Assembly: GCA_018902385.1 (NCBI GenBank)
Contig: JABSSW010000014.1
Coordinates: 310,001 to 374,000 of the forward strand
DNA: 64,000 bases
Origin: Physcia stellaris
Lineage: Eukaryota > Ascomycota > Lecanoromycetes > Caliciales > Physciaceae
Direction: 5' to 3'
The first letter of the stretch is position 1, and every line of letters begins with the position of its first letter. Below are positions 1 to 11,999 of this stretch, one piece after another. The translations under genes and the position numbers were made by a program. The notes under the pieces are model-generated. The model was not told where the DNA came from and ran no database searches. It saw only the letters and a program-made list of their open reading frames with translations.

Positions 1-960
1 GTTCCTGGTGCACGCCCTGACTTTTCAGCTTCTCGGCTTTCCATTTTTGCCAATTGTCCGGTTCCACATCTAGGCCATGTTTTGTAGACAGGCGGGATCC
101 TTCATCTTGCCGCTTCGGTGAACAGTCGTCATATTGTGTATCAGTGGGATGAACTAGAAACCTTGTTGGCCGAAAATTGGTCTGGGATGGCTCAACATCC
201 TCTTCGAGCCGGCGGGTTCGAGATCTCCAGATATGCTGAGCAGCCCGTGTGATTCATACTTTTTGTTTGGAGGCCTTTATTTATGTAGTCCCAGGGCTCA
301 GTGGAGAAGTGGTAGGCAGACAGCTTCAGAAAAAATTCCAGTCCTCTTGTTCTGCGGATTTCTGAGCTTGATGTTCAACTTCAGTTTGCGTTGTCGATGG
401 TCCATCAGCTTGCGCTAGGATCCAATCGTCAGCTTGCAGTCTTTCTCCTTTTCCTTTCTCCTGACCCCAAGCTGGCCAGATCGCCCCAGGTCCTGGCTGA
501 GAACTCGGATCAGGACTGGGAAGCTCGGATCTTTCCAAGGGTCGGCTGTCTAGCTCGGGTCTCTCCAACGGTCGGCTGTCTAGCTCGACAGCCCACGCCA
601 TATATGTCTGAGCTTCCAGTTCAACTGGAGCCGAAGGCAGTGGGAATATGTTCGAAGCGTCATCGTTCGCTTCTGTGGGCTCTCTTTTACGTGCCTCTTT
701 CGGATTGGAACCGTTTGTCAACAAATTCGCTATTCGGCGCAAAGCACTTGGAGTCGAGTCTCCGATGACGTAGTCTTCCTCGGAATAGGTAGAGAGAGCT
801 CGTTGAGGACGCTGGCTAAGATTAGGCGGTTGCCACTGTTTCTGACGAAGTTGTCGGCTGGGTGTCCGACCTGCCCATCGCCTAGACGGTGAACTTAGAT
901 TTTGACGCGTCCCTACATCGGAAGCGAATGTTAGCTGTGCGATACTAATACAAGCAATGC
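1..960 (-). CDS. probable C-terminal exons of the patatin/RING gene, running off the left edge
   Basis: Two stretches read open on the minus strand in continuation of the patatin gene. One runs from about 960 to a stop at 326. It is rich in Ser, Pro, Gln and charged residues and contains a short tandem repeat (ELDSRPLER twice, seen in DNA as two copies of a 27-bp unit near 540-590). The other runs from about 270 to position 1 with no stop and also looks coding (charged, no low-complexity bias). A possible acceptor (CTCAG) lies near 273. Neither stretch has a convincing ATG, so they look like exons encoding a disordered tail. I could not find a donor/acceptor pair joining the patatin exon to this frame in phase: the simple splice at about 1001 ends the protein at 882-884. 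This may instead be a separate gene. Confidence 0.4.
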
Positions 961-3900
961 GACTGTTATTTCTCGCCGCTCACCTTCTCTTCCAGTCTCG
1001 TCCTGGAGTAGTGACCGAGGGAATCTGCTAATTGTATGTAGGTCGCCATCTTTCATACAGAGGAATATCTCGGTCTCCGAGAGTTTGCTTGACAGCTCTA
1101 CAGTGATCTTGCCCAACTTGAATTCAAATTGTGTTATCATCCGTTCAATAACATCAGGACTGATAATGACCTTTCTGGCTTTTTGTCCATGGTGTCTTTC
1201 CTGTATTACGAAATACGGGTCACAATTATGCTGTGCTTTTTCTCTGAAAAATTTCCACAACTCGCTTATCTCTCTGCTGTCGGGCAAGAGCCTACAGTGT
1301 ATTTTGCCTGCCACATGAGATTAGTATAGATTCTCCCTACTTGAGTCCGGAGTAAAAAACCTTTGCATTGGTACGAATTATCCGAGAGCGTGTCCACAGC
1401 TGGTGACTTCTCGAAATAGAAGGAGGTCGCAACAAGTTGCAAAGCTACCTGTGAGATCTGATTGTCTTTCCTAATCTGTTCTCGAACCAAGCTTTGAATA
1501 TGTTGCATGCGACTAACATCATCCAAACGTGGCGGATCTTCATCAAGCGCCGGATTGATACGAACGAAACGTGAACGGTATTCGCGAGGAGGTTGAAGGA
1601 CGTTCATGTATGTATCCCAAGCCTTTTCGGAATCTAAGGAAGCCTGTATATGGTCTACCGCAATTTTGTAGAGCGACTTTCCATATGCGAAAAGTCCTGT
1701 GCGCGGGGACGCCGTAGCCTCTGGACTTAACGGTGACGTAGGTCTGTAGGTAGTTCCAAGTGATAAGACAAGGTCTGGACGTTCATCCTGCATCCTGGGC
1801 CATAGTAATTTCCTCTCTTGGTCTGCCACATGAATTGGATTGTTGTGATAGATCGCGCCATCAAGGTAGACTTGTTTCGATGGTTCATGGTGCAATCGTT
1901 TGAAGATTCTTGGAGCTGCCGATGTGGCTCGTGCCCTGCTTGATCCTTAGAGAATAATAAATGAGTGCGGTGGAAGGATAAATTGTCTTACGCTTCCCAG
2001 ATCCTCAACTCGTGCTCCAGTCTCTCTGGTCTTTGAAATTGATAAGGTACTTTGGAAGATACGTCAGCTCATCCACCAAATAACGAATATGTGATTCAGG
2101 GTGATGCATGGTTGTTGTTGAAGTATTATAACGCCGCTCCCGGCCAATTCGTAGCCATGCTGTAGCATAACAGAATGATTCAAAAATGAAAGCACCGCTG
2201 CCAGCTCTGTCGACCACTTAAACAGAACCCACTTACATTTCTCTGAGCATAGCCGATTGTAATTCGTTAAGACAACAGCGGAACCAGCTGCAGATGTCGC
2301 GGTGACTGCTACTTTGACATCTGTCCCACTAAACGTTGCATGAGGCCGAGAGCCACCGAAAAGATATTCATCATCCGAATATGCCTCGATCAAAGCTTCA
2401 TTCAGAGGACGCGTCTCATATTTGGAATGGTTGTAATGGCTGATAAGATGACCAAGACCACGTATGTTGGTCCAAGCACGTCTGGTGAAAGCTTTTCCGC
2501 ACAATGTCTCAAAGTGGCGCGTACAGGTCTCGACACTCCAGTTCTTCGCTGCAAGTCCAAGAGCAGTTATACCCCAGTGCTGAACAAATGAGCAATCAGG
2601 AAGATGCGTCAGACGCGGAAGCGCTTCTTACTTGGTGCCAACGATCAAGTCGAAGAAGCATTGAATGGCAATTCTTCCTCCAAGGGCTTGTTCGATCTGT
2701 CTAAGAACTTCGAGCTCAACTATGCCGCGAATATCTCCCCTGCACGCGTCCAGTCAGTTTGAATCGACATTAAGTCCGCCTCGACTGAAGATGTAACATA
2801 CCCATCCAATGTAAGAATTCGGATACCGGCATCCACGGGCTTCAGAAAGACCTTCCAGACATGATACCGAGGCATGCTCAGCGACTCGATAGGGCAGCCA
2901 CTGATTTCCACAACGTTTTTACCTTTCGAGCGACCGTAGGCGCGCAGGCATGAAGAACACAGTATGTGACCACAAGGTAGGGCGTGTTCGGGGGGTTCGA
3001 TCAAACAGGAGAAGCAGGTTGACTGGCTTATGAAAGGCACCGGCTGTGACTTAAGAGATACCCTCGCCTGCTCTGCGTGATTGTAGAAATGTGCCATCAC
3101 TGTATCCTGGTGTAGTTCTGCCGCAGCTTCAACTTCAGTCTCGCCAGCTTTCTGGATGTTTGTGTGGAGTAGCCCCAGAGACTCATTGAGTCGGGAGAAA
3201 ACATCGAACTGAAAAGTTTCCTGGTAGCTTTCGAAAGAGAACTGTGAGACATAATTGCCTATGGCAAGTACTTTGCCGCTTTTGAGCTGATGTCCTTTCG
3301 TACCGTGACCACTACGAACATTGACACATCTAGCTCCACCACCTGGTTTAACGAACTCGCAAGGCCAGTGATGGTCGCAGAAATTCTCAAGTGCAGCGTC
3401 GATATGCTCCAAGTATTGTGGGAAGATCTGCTCTGCGGTACCTGCGCAGTGTCAGCATATCTGGATATACGATAGTATCATGGCTTAATGTAAGGCGGGG
3501 TCATTTTGCACTGGGAGACAATTCAGATGAATGACTTTCCCGCATGGCACGAAGTCAGAACAAAACTCTTCCTCCAATTGCGCACATATACGACATGCCG
3601 AGTAGGCGCATAGAGCTCTTAATATAAGACGGAGGGAATGTCATTCGGGTAGCCCAACTCATGATTTTAACCCTGGCAATCTAATTCTAACGTACCTCGA
3701 ATCTTGTGCCTTGCAGAGTCCAACATGATGCATGAAGCAACCATTGTGCTCAATTCTGTGAATATCGTCGGTCCATCGATCCGGTTTTCGAGCGCATTCA
3801 TAAGATTTATCGCAAGCTTCAAGATATTACCACCGAAGTCTAGCGGGATTGGGCTATTCGTGAATGACGCCTGAACAAAGTCGAACGGTGTGTCGAGATT

Positions 3901-5920
3901 GCAGGCAAAATGGTCGAAAGCGAACTGGAGATATGGTTGCAACTCCTCAGCATCCAGCAACATTCGGAGAGCACTTCGTGTTTGCCGAGAAGACGCGCAA
4001 GCATTCTGAATTTCCTTGTAGAGGCCTTGCACCTGCTCATTGATAAGGTTCGGTCGTCCAATTGTAGGAATCCGTACAACCCTTACTGAACTGTAGTATG
4101 ACAGGAGCAGCTTCTCTACAGTTCGAATAGTTCGGTTACGTTCTTTCCAGAAGACTGCATATTTCTTGAATGTGGCATTCTGCGTAACAGTTTGTGAAAG
4201 AGACTTCATCAGTCTTGCGGTTGCCGATGAAACCTTCCAAAGCTCAGGATCGGGGTCGTTAGGCGAAGCATTTAGAACAATGATGGCGTGGGGAAGCACT
4301 AGTTGATTGGAGGACTTTTCCAATGCAGCAGCTGCCCATGTCGCCAGCTTTTCGAGAACATCCTCGATGACCCTGTGTGGGTCGATTAGAAAAAGTCTCG
4401 CAGAACAGCATGATCACGTTTCGGGGTCGGATTACCTCGGGTTCTTCAACACGAAAACGACAACATCGGAGAAGGTATATAAGAGCCGCGGGTAGAGGTG
4501 TTCTACGGCAAATTGGCGACTCCTCTTCGCATGTGTGTCTGCTCATGTTATTTCTCGCTCAGACGTATACGGTGTTTTTGCCATTTTCTTCTCAAAGGAG
4601 TCGACTCGCCCGATTCGGGTAGGTTTCTCTCTCCTTCTGAATTTTATAGCGATTGGTTCTCTCTCGCCACCTTTCAGGCCTTCACAGTCTGCATACAGGA
4701 TTGGCATGTCGGATTTGAAGGTTTGGGGATCAGGATAGAGGTGTACATCTCCAGATGTAGGAACATCATCATCTTGCCCCGTAACTTCAACAACTGGCGT
4801 TGCTTGGTCCTTGATACTGTGGCTGTGAAGATCAATGACCAATTTTATGACAGTACTTTTCCCAGCACCTAGAATGGCAAATCAGATCTGCCAGAAAGAA
4901 TACGTGATTGGCCCTACCTGTCTCGCCCACAAATGATACTAAACTTGGGAATCGGGTATCACATCCGCTGGTCCCTGATTTGTTCGAGCTGCTTACCATG
5001 AGATTCGCGTATCTTCCATAGTCCTGGAACAATGGGAAGCCGGCATCCTCTCTACTGATACCAAACCAAGTTGTATCCTCATCATCCTGGTGCAGTTCCT
5101 CTCTTTCGGCATCGGTAATGGTAGGCGGCTCAAGGACAGCTCTAATCTTCTCGGCTATGACATGACTGACACTGTGTCATCTAAACGACTCTTACTCATT
5201 TGCCCACGGAAGAGCCTACCTTGTCTTTTCATGAGGTATAGAGCCTGGCCCCTTACGATTCTTTTTGTGCGGTGTTGCTTTTTCCCAACACGGACCGCAG
5301 AACGTACTTTCGCATACATTACAGTAAAAGCGCTCGGGCTCATACACATCGCAAGAATCACATTGTGAATGACCATCTTTCTTCGTCACTGTATTTCGGG
5401 GTGGTTCTTGGGATCGGGTTTCCCTGAAGGATAATACATACAATTAGCGACGCATCCGACGACCATGAGTTGAAGGCAGTACCTAGTTTGTGAAGTGTCA
5501 TCATTGTATCCGTTCCGTTGCTTATGAAGGCGCCCAGCTAATTGTGAGTCTGGTTCTGTGTTCGGTTCGTTGTCATCGAAATCAATATCAATAAGCCTCG
5601 GCTGTGTCACCAGACGTCGGCTCCTACGTTCTATTAGCGGGAGATGACTGGACATTCAAAGATACCAACGAATGAGTGGCTCCCAGCCGCGAGTCTCGAC
5701 GATAGTCGGTCGTAAGATCCAACGGTTTTCCCTCGATTGTGACACTGGGGCTGATAGCGGACAAACAGGGTGAGTTGAGTTGTATGAGGTCTTCTTCTTG
5801 ACGATCCCACATGCGAAGCTCATGGTAAGGACTGACTGGTCTGTTGATGCTTGAGGCGCTGGAACTACGCCGGCTTCTTGTGACGACCTCAAATGGGCTC
5901 AGATGGGAAGAATTCGACAT
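882..5920 (-). CDS. multidomain protein: zinc finger, P-loop NTPase, RING, patatin-like phospholipase
   Basis: A large split gene starting at ATG 5920. Order of parts: a Ser-rich N-terminus; a Cys-rich finger (5230-5370, three CxxC pairs, B-box-like); a P-loop NTPase with GETGAGKST split by an intron (4869-4917) and a Walker-B-like DCEG near 4690; a helical region (3700-4350); a small CRIC...CGxxxH finger (3510-3640); a RING-like finger with CFSCLIEPPEHALPCGH (2900-3040); and a C-terminal patatin domain with glycine loop DGGDIRG (intron 2740-2801), SAAPRIF and DGA (YLDGAIYHNNPI). Other introns I can place: 4373-4435, 2580-2631, 2068-2236, 1936-1991, 1308-1360. Patatins are acyl hydrolases using a Ser-Asp dyad. 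Oddity: splicing at the nucleophile motif (intron 2580-2631) gives GTNTG rather than GTSTG and leaves the next exon one base out of frame beside a run of four Gs. The enzyme may be dead here, or this is a sequence error. Architecture suggests a regulated effector lipase; that is inference. Confidence 0.82.
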
Positions 5921-7050
5921 GATTGTCGGAGTGGCTAATCTCGAGCGCTTGAAGGATGCAATGCTAAAGTAAAAGGAACTTTTATGGAGTTCCTTATCCG
6001 ATTAGGCTTCTTCGTCCTCATGCAAATCTGTGATCAGCCTCCACTGGCAGCCCACCTGGGAGACTCAGGGGTACGTTGCTTATTCAAGCTACTGAGGTAG
6101 GGGCGTGGGAAGAAAAGATAAACAATTGGCTGCTGGGACCTTGATTGTACAGGCATCGAATGCAAGTCGGCGCGTCGAAACATTGTTACGGTTTACAGTT
6201 TTCGGACGTCGTGAGAAGGCACAGACGGAGACGAGAGCTGAATGGGCTAGACGTTCCAAACTATGTGGGGGATGCTTTGTGTAGCCACACATCTCGGGAC
6301 TTGGCTGAAGCTCCAGTCCGGAAGTGGACCCGAGCAGCGCTGCACGATGATCGAAGCACCGCTATCACAACCAAACGAACAAAAACCGAATCAGAGAGGG
6401 AGGAAAAGAAAGGCCACAGTAAGGAAATTAATTCGATGATCGAACTTCAGACCAAGATCTCATACATATGGACGCAAAGGAAATCTAGACTTGAACATTG
6501 GAAAAGTAGGCAATGCCAGACCTATCCGAGCTGATGGCGCTTTTGACGGCAAGTTTCCGAATTAGATCGAATTTGAATCGTTCAGAATATTTTGAATCGC
6601 AGAAACACCGCTTGTCGTTAGCTGAATCGTGGAATTGCGATTGCATGAAGGCATCAGAATCCCAGTATGATTTTTTGAGAAATACTTAGAAAGAGTCTTT
6701 CTTGATATCATCTTCATAAAGCAGTTGAATCAACGACGAGAAATAACAAAGTGAGGATATCTTATGAGTTAACGTGATGTTATCTTGTCTCCAATGCATC
6801 CTCATCAATACACTCAATCTAGCAAGACGTGTACCCGTCTTCGGCACAAAGCATATGAACATAAAGGAAAAAGAATCTCATCGTCTATTTCGGCTCCAAG
6901 TCGGGTAATCGTAGATCTATCGGTGTATTCATCACTTACGACCAGATCATGAGATAGAGAGCATCGACGTCACAAATGAAAACGCGTCATGTCGTATAGA
7001 GCATTTCTCATCTCATCGTTCGTTCTCATTCATTTCATTATTATTTTCTC
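5921..7050. other. intergenic region left of the nested element
   Basis: The first part (to about 6,550) has balanced composition and should hold the promoter of the patatin gene. Several open stretches on both strands lack an ATG, splice signals or recognisable domains, so I call no gene. From about 6,550 to 7,050 AT content rises and CC/GG become rare. This looks like mutation spreading outward from the adjacent AT-rich element: the 5-bp target copy next to it has itself changed from TCCTC to TTCTC. Confidence 0.6.
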
Positions 7051-7195
7051 TGTAAAACTAAATGATCAATCAGAAATCGTCAAAAACTTAATAACTAATG
7101 CGCATTTCAATGACATTAAATGTTAAAAATCATGTAAATTAACATTCGATGAAATATCATGCAATTCATGATTTACGATTTCATGCAATTTCACA
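7051..7195 (+). repeat. Copia-A left LTR (mutated copy)
   Basis: 145 bp, starts TGTAAAAC and ends TTTCACA, collinear without gaps with 36648-36792. By eye it differs at 27 positions, all transitions. All fit C to T (either strand) in the left copy; 26 of these Cs are followed by C or T. Confidence 0.9.
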
Positions 7196-7271
7196 ATTAT
7201 GAATTCGAATCACGTTTAATTGTTGCATTTAATACGTGATTTATTTGATTATCAATATTTTCAACATTTGA

Positions 7272-9053
7272 TTGTTTCGACAAATTAACACGAAAAATCA
7301 AAACATCGCGAAAACATTTTCTTGTTTACATTTTTTTACAATCAACAACAATCAAAAACTTTTTTTTATTTATTCGTTCGTTCAACACGATGACGAATAC
7401 GAAACGAAAATTCAAATTGAATTTTTTCAAAAATTGAAACGCGTGATTTTCGATCGTACGAATCAAAATCACAAAATATTCGATTTGAAATTTTATCGAC
7501 TTATTCAAAAATACTCGATCAACGAACAAATTTGAATTCGTAAAATTCAATTTTGACACACAACAAAATGCGAATTTCAACGAAAAACATGTTCGATACA
7601 AAATAACGACATCGAAATACAAAAAAAAACTTCAAAATTGAAAAAAACAAAAAAATTTCATGACAAAAATAATCGATCACATTTACGATACAACAACGAT
7701 TACAAATTTCAATTTTATTCAAATCGTTGAAATTTATTCATGAATTGTTTTTCGCGTTTTCAAAACACGTTTTGCATTCATCGATTCGATTAAAAATTTG
7801 AAATTGAAACAAAAATACAATCGTTTGATCAAAAAATCATTCAATCGTCAAAATATCGATGTTTGAATAAACGATTATTTGAAAATGTTGATATTCGTTA
7901 AACAAACGAAAATTGTTGAAATCATCGATAACAAACGAACGTATCGTGATTTTTTACACGCAATCGACAAAATCGCATTTATTTTCGTTGAAATACAATT
8001 ATTTCAATTAAACATCGTAACGAATCACGAAACACAATTTTTCATTTTTATCGAAATTTTTCGTCATCACATGCGCATGAAAAAAATTCGAAAAAAAAAA
8101 CGATATTCAATTCGACATTCGCAATTGACGAATACGAACACACAAATCATTAAAATTTTTTTGACATTTCGTTATTTCGAAATCAAAATCAATTTCGAAA
8201 TTTTTGCATTTGCGAAAAAAAACATTTTTACGACGATTGTTTTTATTTCAACGAAAACATACGTTCAAATGATTTCAAACTGAAATCAAAAATCGTAACT
8301 AAAATAAAAAAAACGAAAAAAATTCAAAAAAAAAAACAAATAAAACAAAATATCAAACGAATTGACGAAAAACGTCAAAAAAAAAAAAACGATAATAACA
8401 AAAACAAAAAAATCGAAATAAAATTTTTGTCGTCATTCACGTCAATGTCATAAAATCGTTTACAAACGATTCGTTTTCGTCAAATTATTTTTTTCGTTCG
8501 TCGTGAATTATGAATTACGATTTCGACATTTACGTGATCAACAACACGATGAAACAACGTTTTCAAAAAACACAAAATTGCACAAACGAATCGAAAATTA
8601 TGTTCGACATAAAATCATTTTTTATTTTGACATATGATCGAATGCGTATTAACGTCGATACGTTCACAAAAAAAAAATCAATGAAATTTTTAAATATTAA
8701 TTACGTATCAGATTTTATGATCAATATCGTCGCGAAAAGTATTTTCGCAAACAAAAAATTGCATTTTAATACAATTCATGAACATTTGCATAAAAACGAT
8801 GTATCGATCGTTTTCGTGTCACGAATGAAAACATATTACGTTTTCGAAAATAATAAATTTGAAAAAATGAACATTTTCGCAATTATCGTGCGACAAAAAT
8901 TTATTTTAAAATGACATCAATTTTTCGTTTATGCGAATAATGACGTCATACAACATTTACAAAAAACAATTGAAAAAATGAAATTTATCAACAAAAATAA
9001 AATGTCATTAATTAACAAATGCGAAAAATGTGCATTTTTTAAAACACATCGAA
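7272..9053 (+). pseudogene. Copia-A gag-like, protease and GAG-pre-integrase remnants
   Basis: Open frames at 7272-7535 and 7879-8283 are unrecognised and sit where gag is expected. The frame at 8510-8914 matches the end of a fungal Copia protease and the start of the pre-integrase domain (pattern ...FMxNIV...LHF...HLHxN...). Just downstream a CxxC motif followed by THR fits the pre-integrase zinc site. The TRIM at 9054 interrupts here. Fossil. Confidence 0.65.
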
Positions 9054-9248
9054 TGTCAGAAATCGTGCCTGGCTAGGAGGATAACAGGTAGCAAAACGAG
9101 GATATTTGATTTAGGGAGCAAATATGTACATGGAGGCCGAATGTCAGAAGTAGGTTGTGGGCGCCAAGCCCTAGATCGCGCTAGTCCCCATATGGACTCC
9201 CGCTGATAAGATAAGCCCCCAACCGAGATCTCAGGCATGCTCGTAACA
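9054..9248. repeat. TRIM left LTR
   Basis: 195 bp, TGTCAG...GTAACA; same-direction copy at 10700-10894. Confidence 0.9.
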
Positions 9249-10279
9249 CTATCCCTTCGTCTCCTTCAAGCTTCGTCCCGAAGCGAATATACCACTTCTC
9301 CTACCGGTCGGCATTGCAAAGGGATCCATTGGCTGTGGCCCAGGTACCTGCCCGGGCATGGCTGGCGCTGGAAGTTCCAGAGCAGATGCGGTAGACGTGG
9401 AGAGGTAAATTCGAAAGCAGGAGATGTGCGAGAAGGAGGAAGGTAGATATATGCGGCGAGAATGAGGACCTTGTTGAGGACCTTGACCGCGGAGATACCT
9501 GCAGATTAGTATGGTGAAACGGCCGATTTCTCAGGGCAAGCAGAAGCAGAAGCAGCAGGGCGGTATCGGTTCCGCGGGCGTATGCTGTTTCAAACTCCTC
9601 GGATTTGGGCTTTTCGAGTCCTTATTAATCGGCGCGTCCTGATTGGCTGCAGGTTCTGGGGCAGGGCAGGGTATTGGCGCATCGACGGCTGGCAAAGGGC
9701 TGCGGAGAAGGCGGGCTGATTTGGCCGGGTAGCGGGCCAATTGACTCGTGTTCTCCTCCTATCCATGCCATTGCTCCCGTATCGCTGCTGATGTAATAGG
9801 TCCACCTCCTAATGGTGTATTGGCTGCGGAGGTGTAAAGAATCGAACAAAACAACGCATGCTTTTGGTGGCCATTGTAGCGGACCCACTGGGTGCCAACG
9901 AAGCGGGCAGGTCGCTGGGGCAGAGGCGGAGCGGAGCGGAACCCAAAATTTTTTTGTTTGGTGTTTTGGGTGTTGGTTTGTTGGTTAGAGGTAGTTGGTG
10001 TGAGGTTGTTGTGTGTGGCTTCTATCCCCCTCTTCAACAAAGCGATGTCCCAACGCTTAAACAAGGAGGCGATTATTGTAGAGGCCATTCGGGGGTAGGT
10101 GGGCTGACTGGCTCGAGGAAGCATGGAGGTCGTCTATTGGCTGAATGCCGACTGATCTCGACGAACAAGGAGGTCGACAATTGACTGTCATTCTCGCAGA
10201 CTCACGGCCATTCTCGCTGGCCCACGATGCGCATAGTGGAAGTGAGGTGCAACCACCGCCTCCAAAGGGAGGACTTCAG

Positions 10280-10490
10280 ACTGGCGGTTTTCTTTTGACT
10301 CGCGTACCCCTACGAGTGATTCGGCGATTTTCTTTTGAACACTCGCGTACCCCTACGAGCGGTGAAGGCTTTGTTTTGACTCGCTCCCCCTACGAGCAAC
10401 TGGCGATTTTCTTTAACTACTCGCGTACCCCTACGAGCATATCTGGCGATCTTATTTAACTACTCGCGTACCCCGACGAGCAACCCACCG
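10280..10490. repeat. five tandem repeats with a CTCG...CGAG hairpin core inside the TRIM
   Basis: The core CTCGCGTACCCCTACGAG or a close variant occurs at about 10299, 10342, 10380, 10420 and 10463, with a spacing of 38-43 bp. Each unit is separated by a stretch like TGGCGATTTTCTTT. CTCG and CGAG are inverted halves, so each core can form a small stem-loop. Function unknown. Confidence 0.8.
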
Positions 10491-10699
10491 AAGCAGGATT
10501 TGGCCGGGTAACAGTTAGTCTCGCTAACCCTGTACGAGAGATCGCTGTGCTGTAGGCAGTGAATCACCGTCACTGCTGGTTGAGGAAATTGCGCTGGAGG
10601 CGTCACCGTCGCAAATTGGCCGGCCTTGTTTCTTTCTACTCGCAGACCGCTTGCGAGTGTGGAGTTTACATCGCCCGTCACGATGGAGATCAAATATAA

Positions 10700-10894
10700 T
10701 GTCAGGGGTCGTGCCTGGCTAGGAGGGTAACAGGTAGCAAAACGAGGATATTTGATCTAGGAAGCAAATATGTACATGGAGGTCGAATGCCAGAAGTAGG
10801 TTGTGGGCGCCAAGCCCTAGATCGCGCTAGTTTCCATATGGACTCCCGCTGATAAGATAAGTCCTCAACCGAAATCTCAGGCATGCTCGTAACA
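10700..10894. repeat. TRIM right LTR
   Basis: 195 bp, TGTCAG...GTAACA; same length as the left copy, no indels, 13 transitions. Confidence 0.9.
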
Positions 10895-10899
10895 TCGAA

Positions 10900-11621
10900 T
10901 CGTATTCAAATTTTTTGTAAAGTTAAAAATTTCGAACAAGTCGTTTTATCGTATTATATACGATTTCATCGATATGACAACGATTTTGAACAAACACAAA
11001 TGAATATCACACGTAACATGTTTCGAAACAGATTTTCACATGATATATACGCACGAAAACAAAAAACAAATCACGAAAATGTTTATTCGAATCATTCATA
11101 CAATCGAAATCAAATACAACGACAAAATCGTATTTGTACGTTTTGACGACGAACGTGCGTTAAACATTCAATGAAATAATTATTGCGCATTCAAAAACAT
11201 TACATTTGAATTTTCGATCGTTGATATTTCAGCACAAAACGATCACAACGAACGACTAAATGACATATTGTTGATCAAATCACGAACAATGAAATTCGAA
11301 ACAAATTTATTTGTTTATTTATGATCGTGAATCAATGAAATCGCTGATTACATAATGAATCGTACGTTTTTCAAAAAACATAAATGAAAAACATTGTTCG
11401 AAATGATTATCGACAAAAAATCGAATCTTGTTCACATCGTACAATATGAAACAAAAACATATTTTTTGAATAAAAATATTTCGAAAAAAAAAAGATAAAA
11501 ATCAAAACACACATCGACTTTCTTGTAAATTATGACAACATTAACATTTTTTTGATTTAAATTTTTAATCAACGAAAAATTATACGTACACGTGATGTCA
11601 TATTCAACGAAAATTCACGTT
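10900..11621 (+). pseudogene. Copia-A integrase remnant
   Basis: After the TRIM the plus strand resumes a Copia integrase: a decayed core, then the C-terminal region. Recognisable fungal Copia signatures include a segment like NRTFFKKHK and a segment like THIDFLVNY...QRKIIRTRDVIFNE near 11,340-11,615. Copia-B interrupts it at 11,627. Fossil. Confidence 0.7.
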
Positions 11622-11626
11622 ATTAT

Positions 11627-11819
11627 TGAACGAATATGAATGATTGTCATTGCATTGCATGCAATATTATCGAAATTACGTACAAAAATAAATACAATTT
11701 GATTGCGCAAATGTTTTTAATAATAATCGATTTTGACACGTTTCGTTTAATCGATCAATCAAAAATTTTGATTTTATTCGTGTTCATATTTCAATTTTTT
11801 GTCATCGTATTTTTCAACA
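11627..11819 (-). repeat. Copia-B LTR (3' LTR in element orientation)
   Basis: 193 bp, TGAACGAAT...TTTTCAACA, paired with 34186-34378. It happens to stay open in one plus-strand frame, which can mimic Copia-A coding sequence. Confidence 0.88.
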
Positions 11820-11999
11820 TTTTCATTCGATGACAATCATGTTTATTGCATTCGTGAATGCGATTTTCATTGAATTTCAATTTTTGCATTGATTGTGACT
11901 TTCATTGAATGTTAATTCGTGCAACGACGTAATTTTCATTGAATTTCAATTTCTACGTTCATTGATGAAAAAAACACTGAATTTTTCTGATCAGAAAAT

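Larger units (their letters stand above)
9054..10894. mobile_element. TRIM-like non-autonomous LTR element nested in Copia-A
   Basis: A 1,841-bp GC-rich island with 195-bp direct terminal repeats (9054-9248 and 10700-10894), TG...CA ends and an exact 5-bp target duplication TCGAA (9049-9053, 10895-10899). The 1.45-kb interior has no gag or pol and no convincing gene, so mobilisation in trans is likely. The LTRs differ at 13 sites, all transitions, all at C followed by C (11) or T (2) on one strand. Its composition is far less decayed than the surrounding DNA, so it arrived after most of the host element's decay, or is less exposed to it. Confidence 0.88.

Noticed and set aside
6145-6534. A plus-strand gene of 129 codons
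   Set aside because: No convincing ATG, low-complexity charged composition, no domain; lies in the patatin gene's upstream region.
11627-11819. Matching 193-bp stretches at 11.6 and 34.2 kb read as shared Copia coding sequence, suggesting two overlapping half elements
   Set aside because: They have TG...CA ends, ATTAT duplications outside and the right spacing, so they are Copia-B LTRs; the open frame is incidental.
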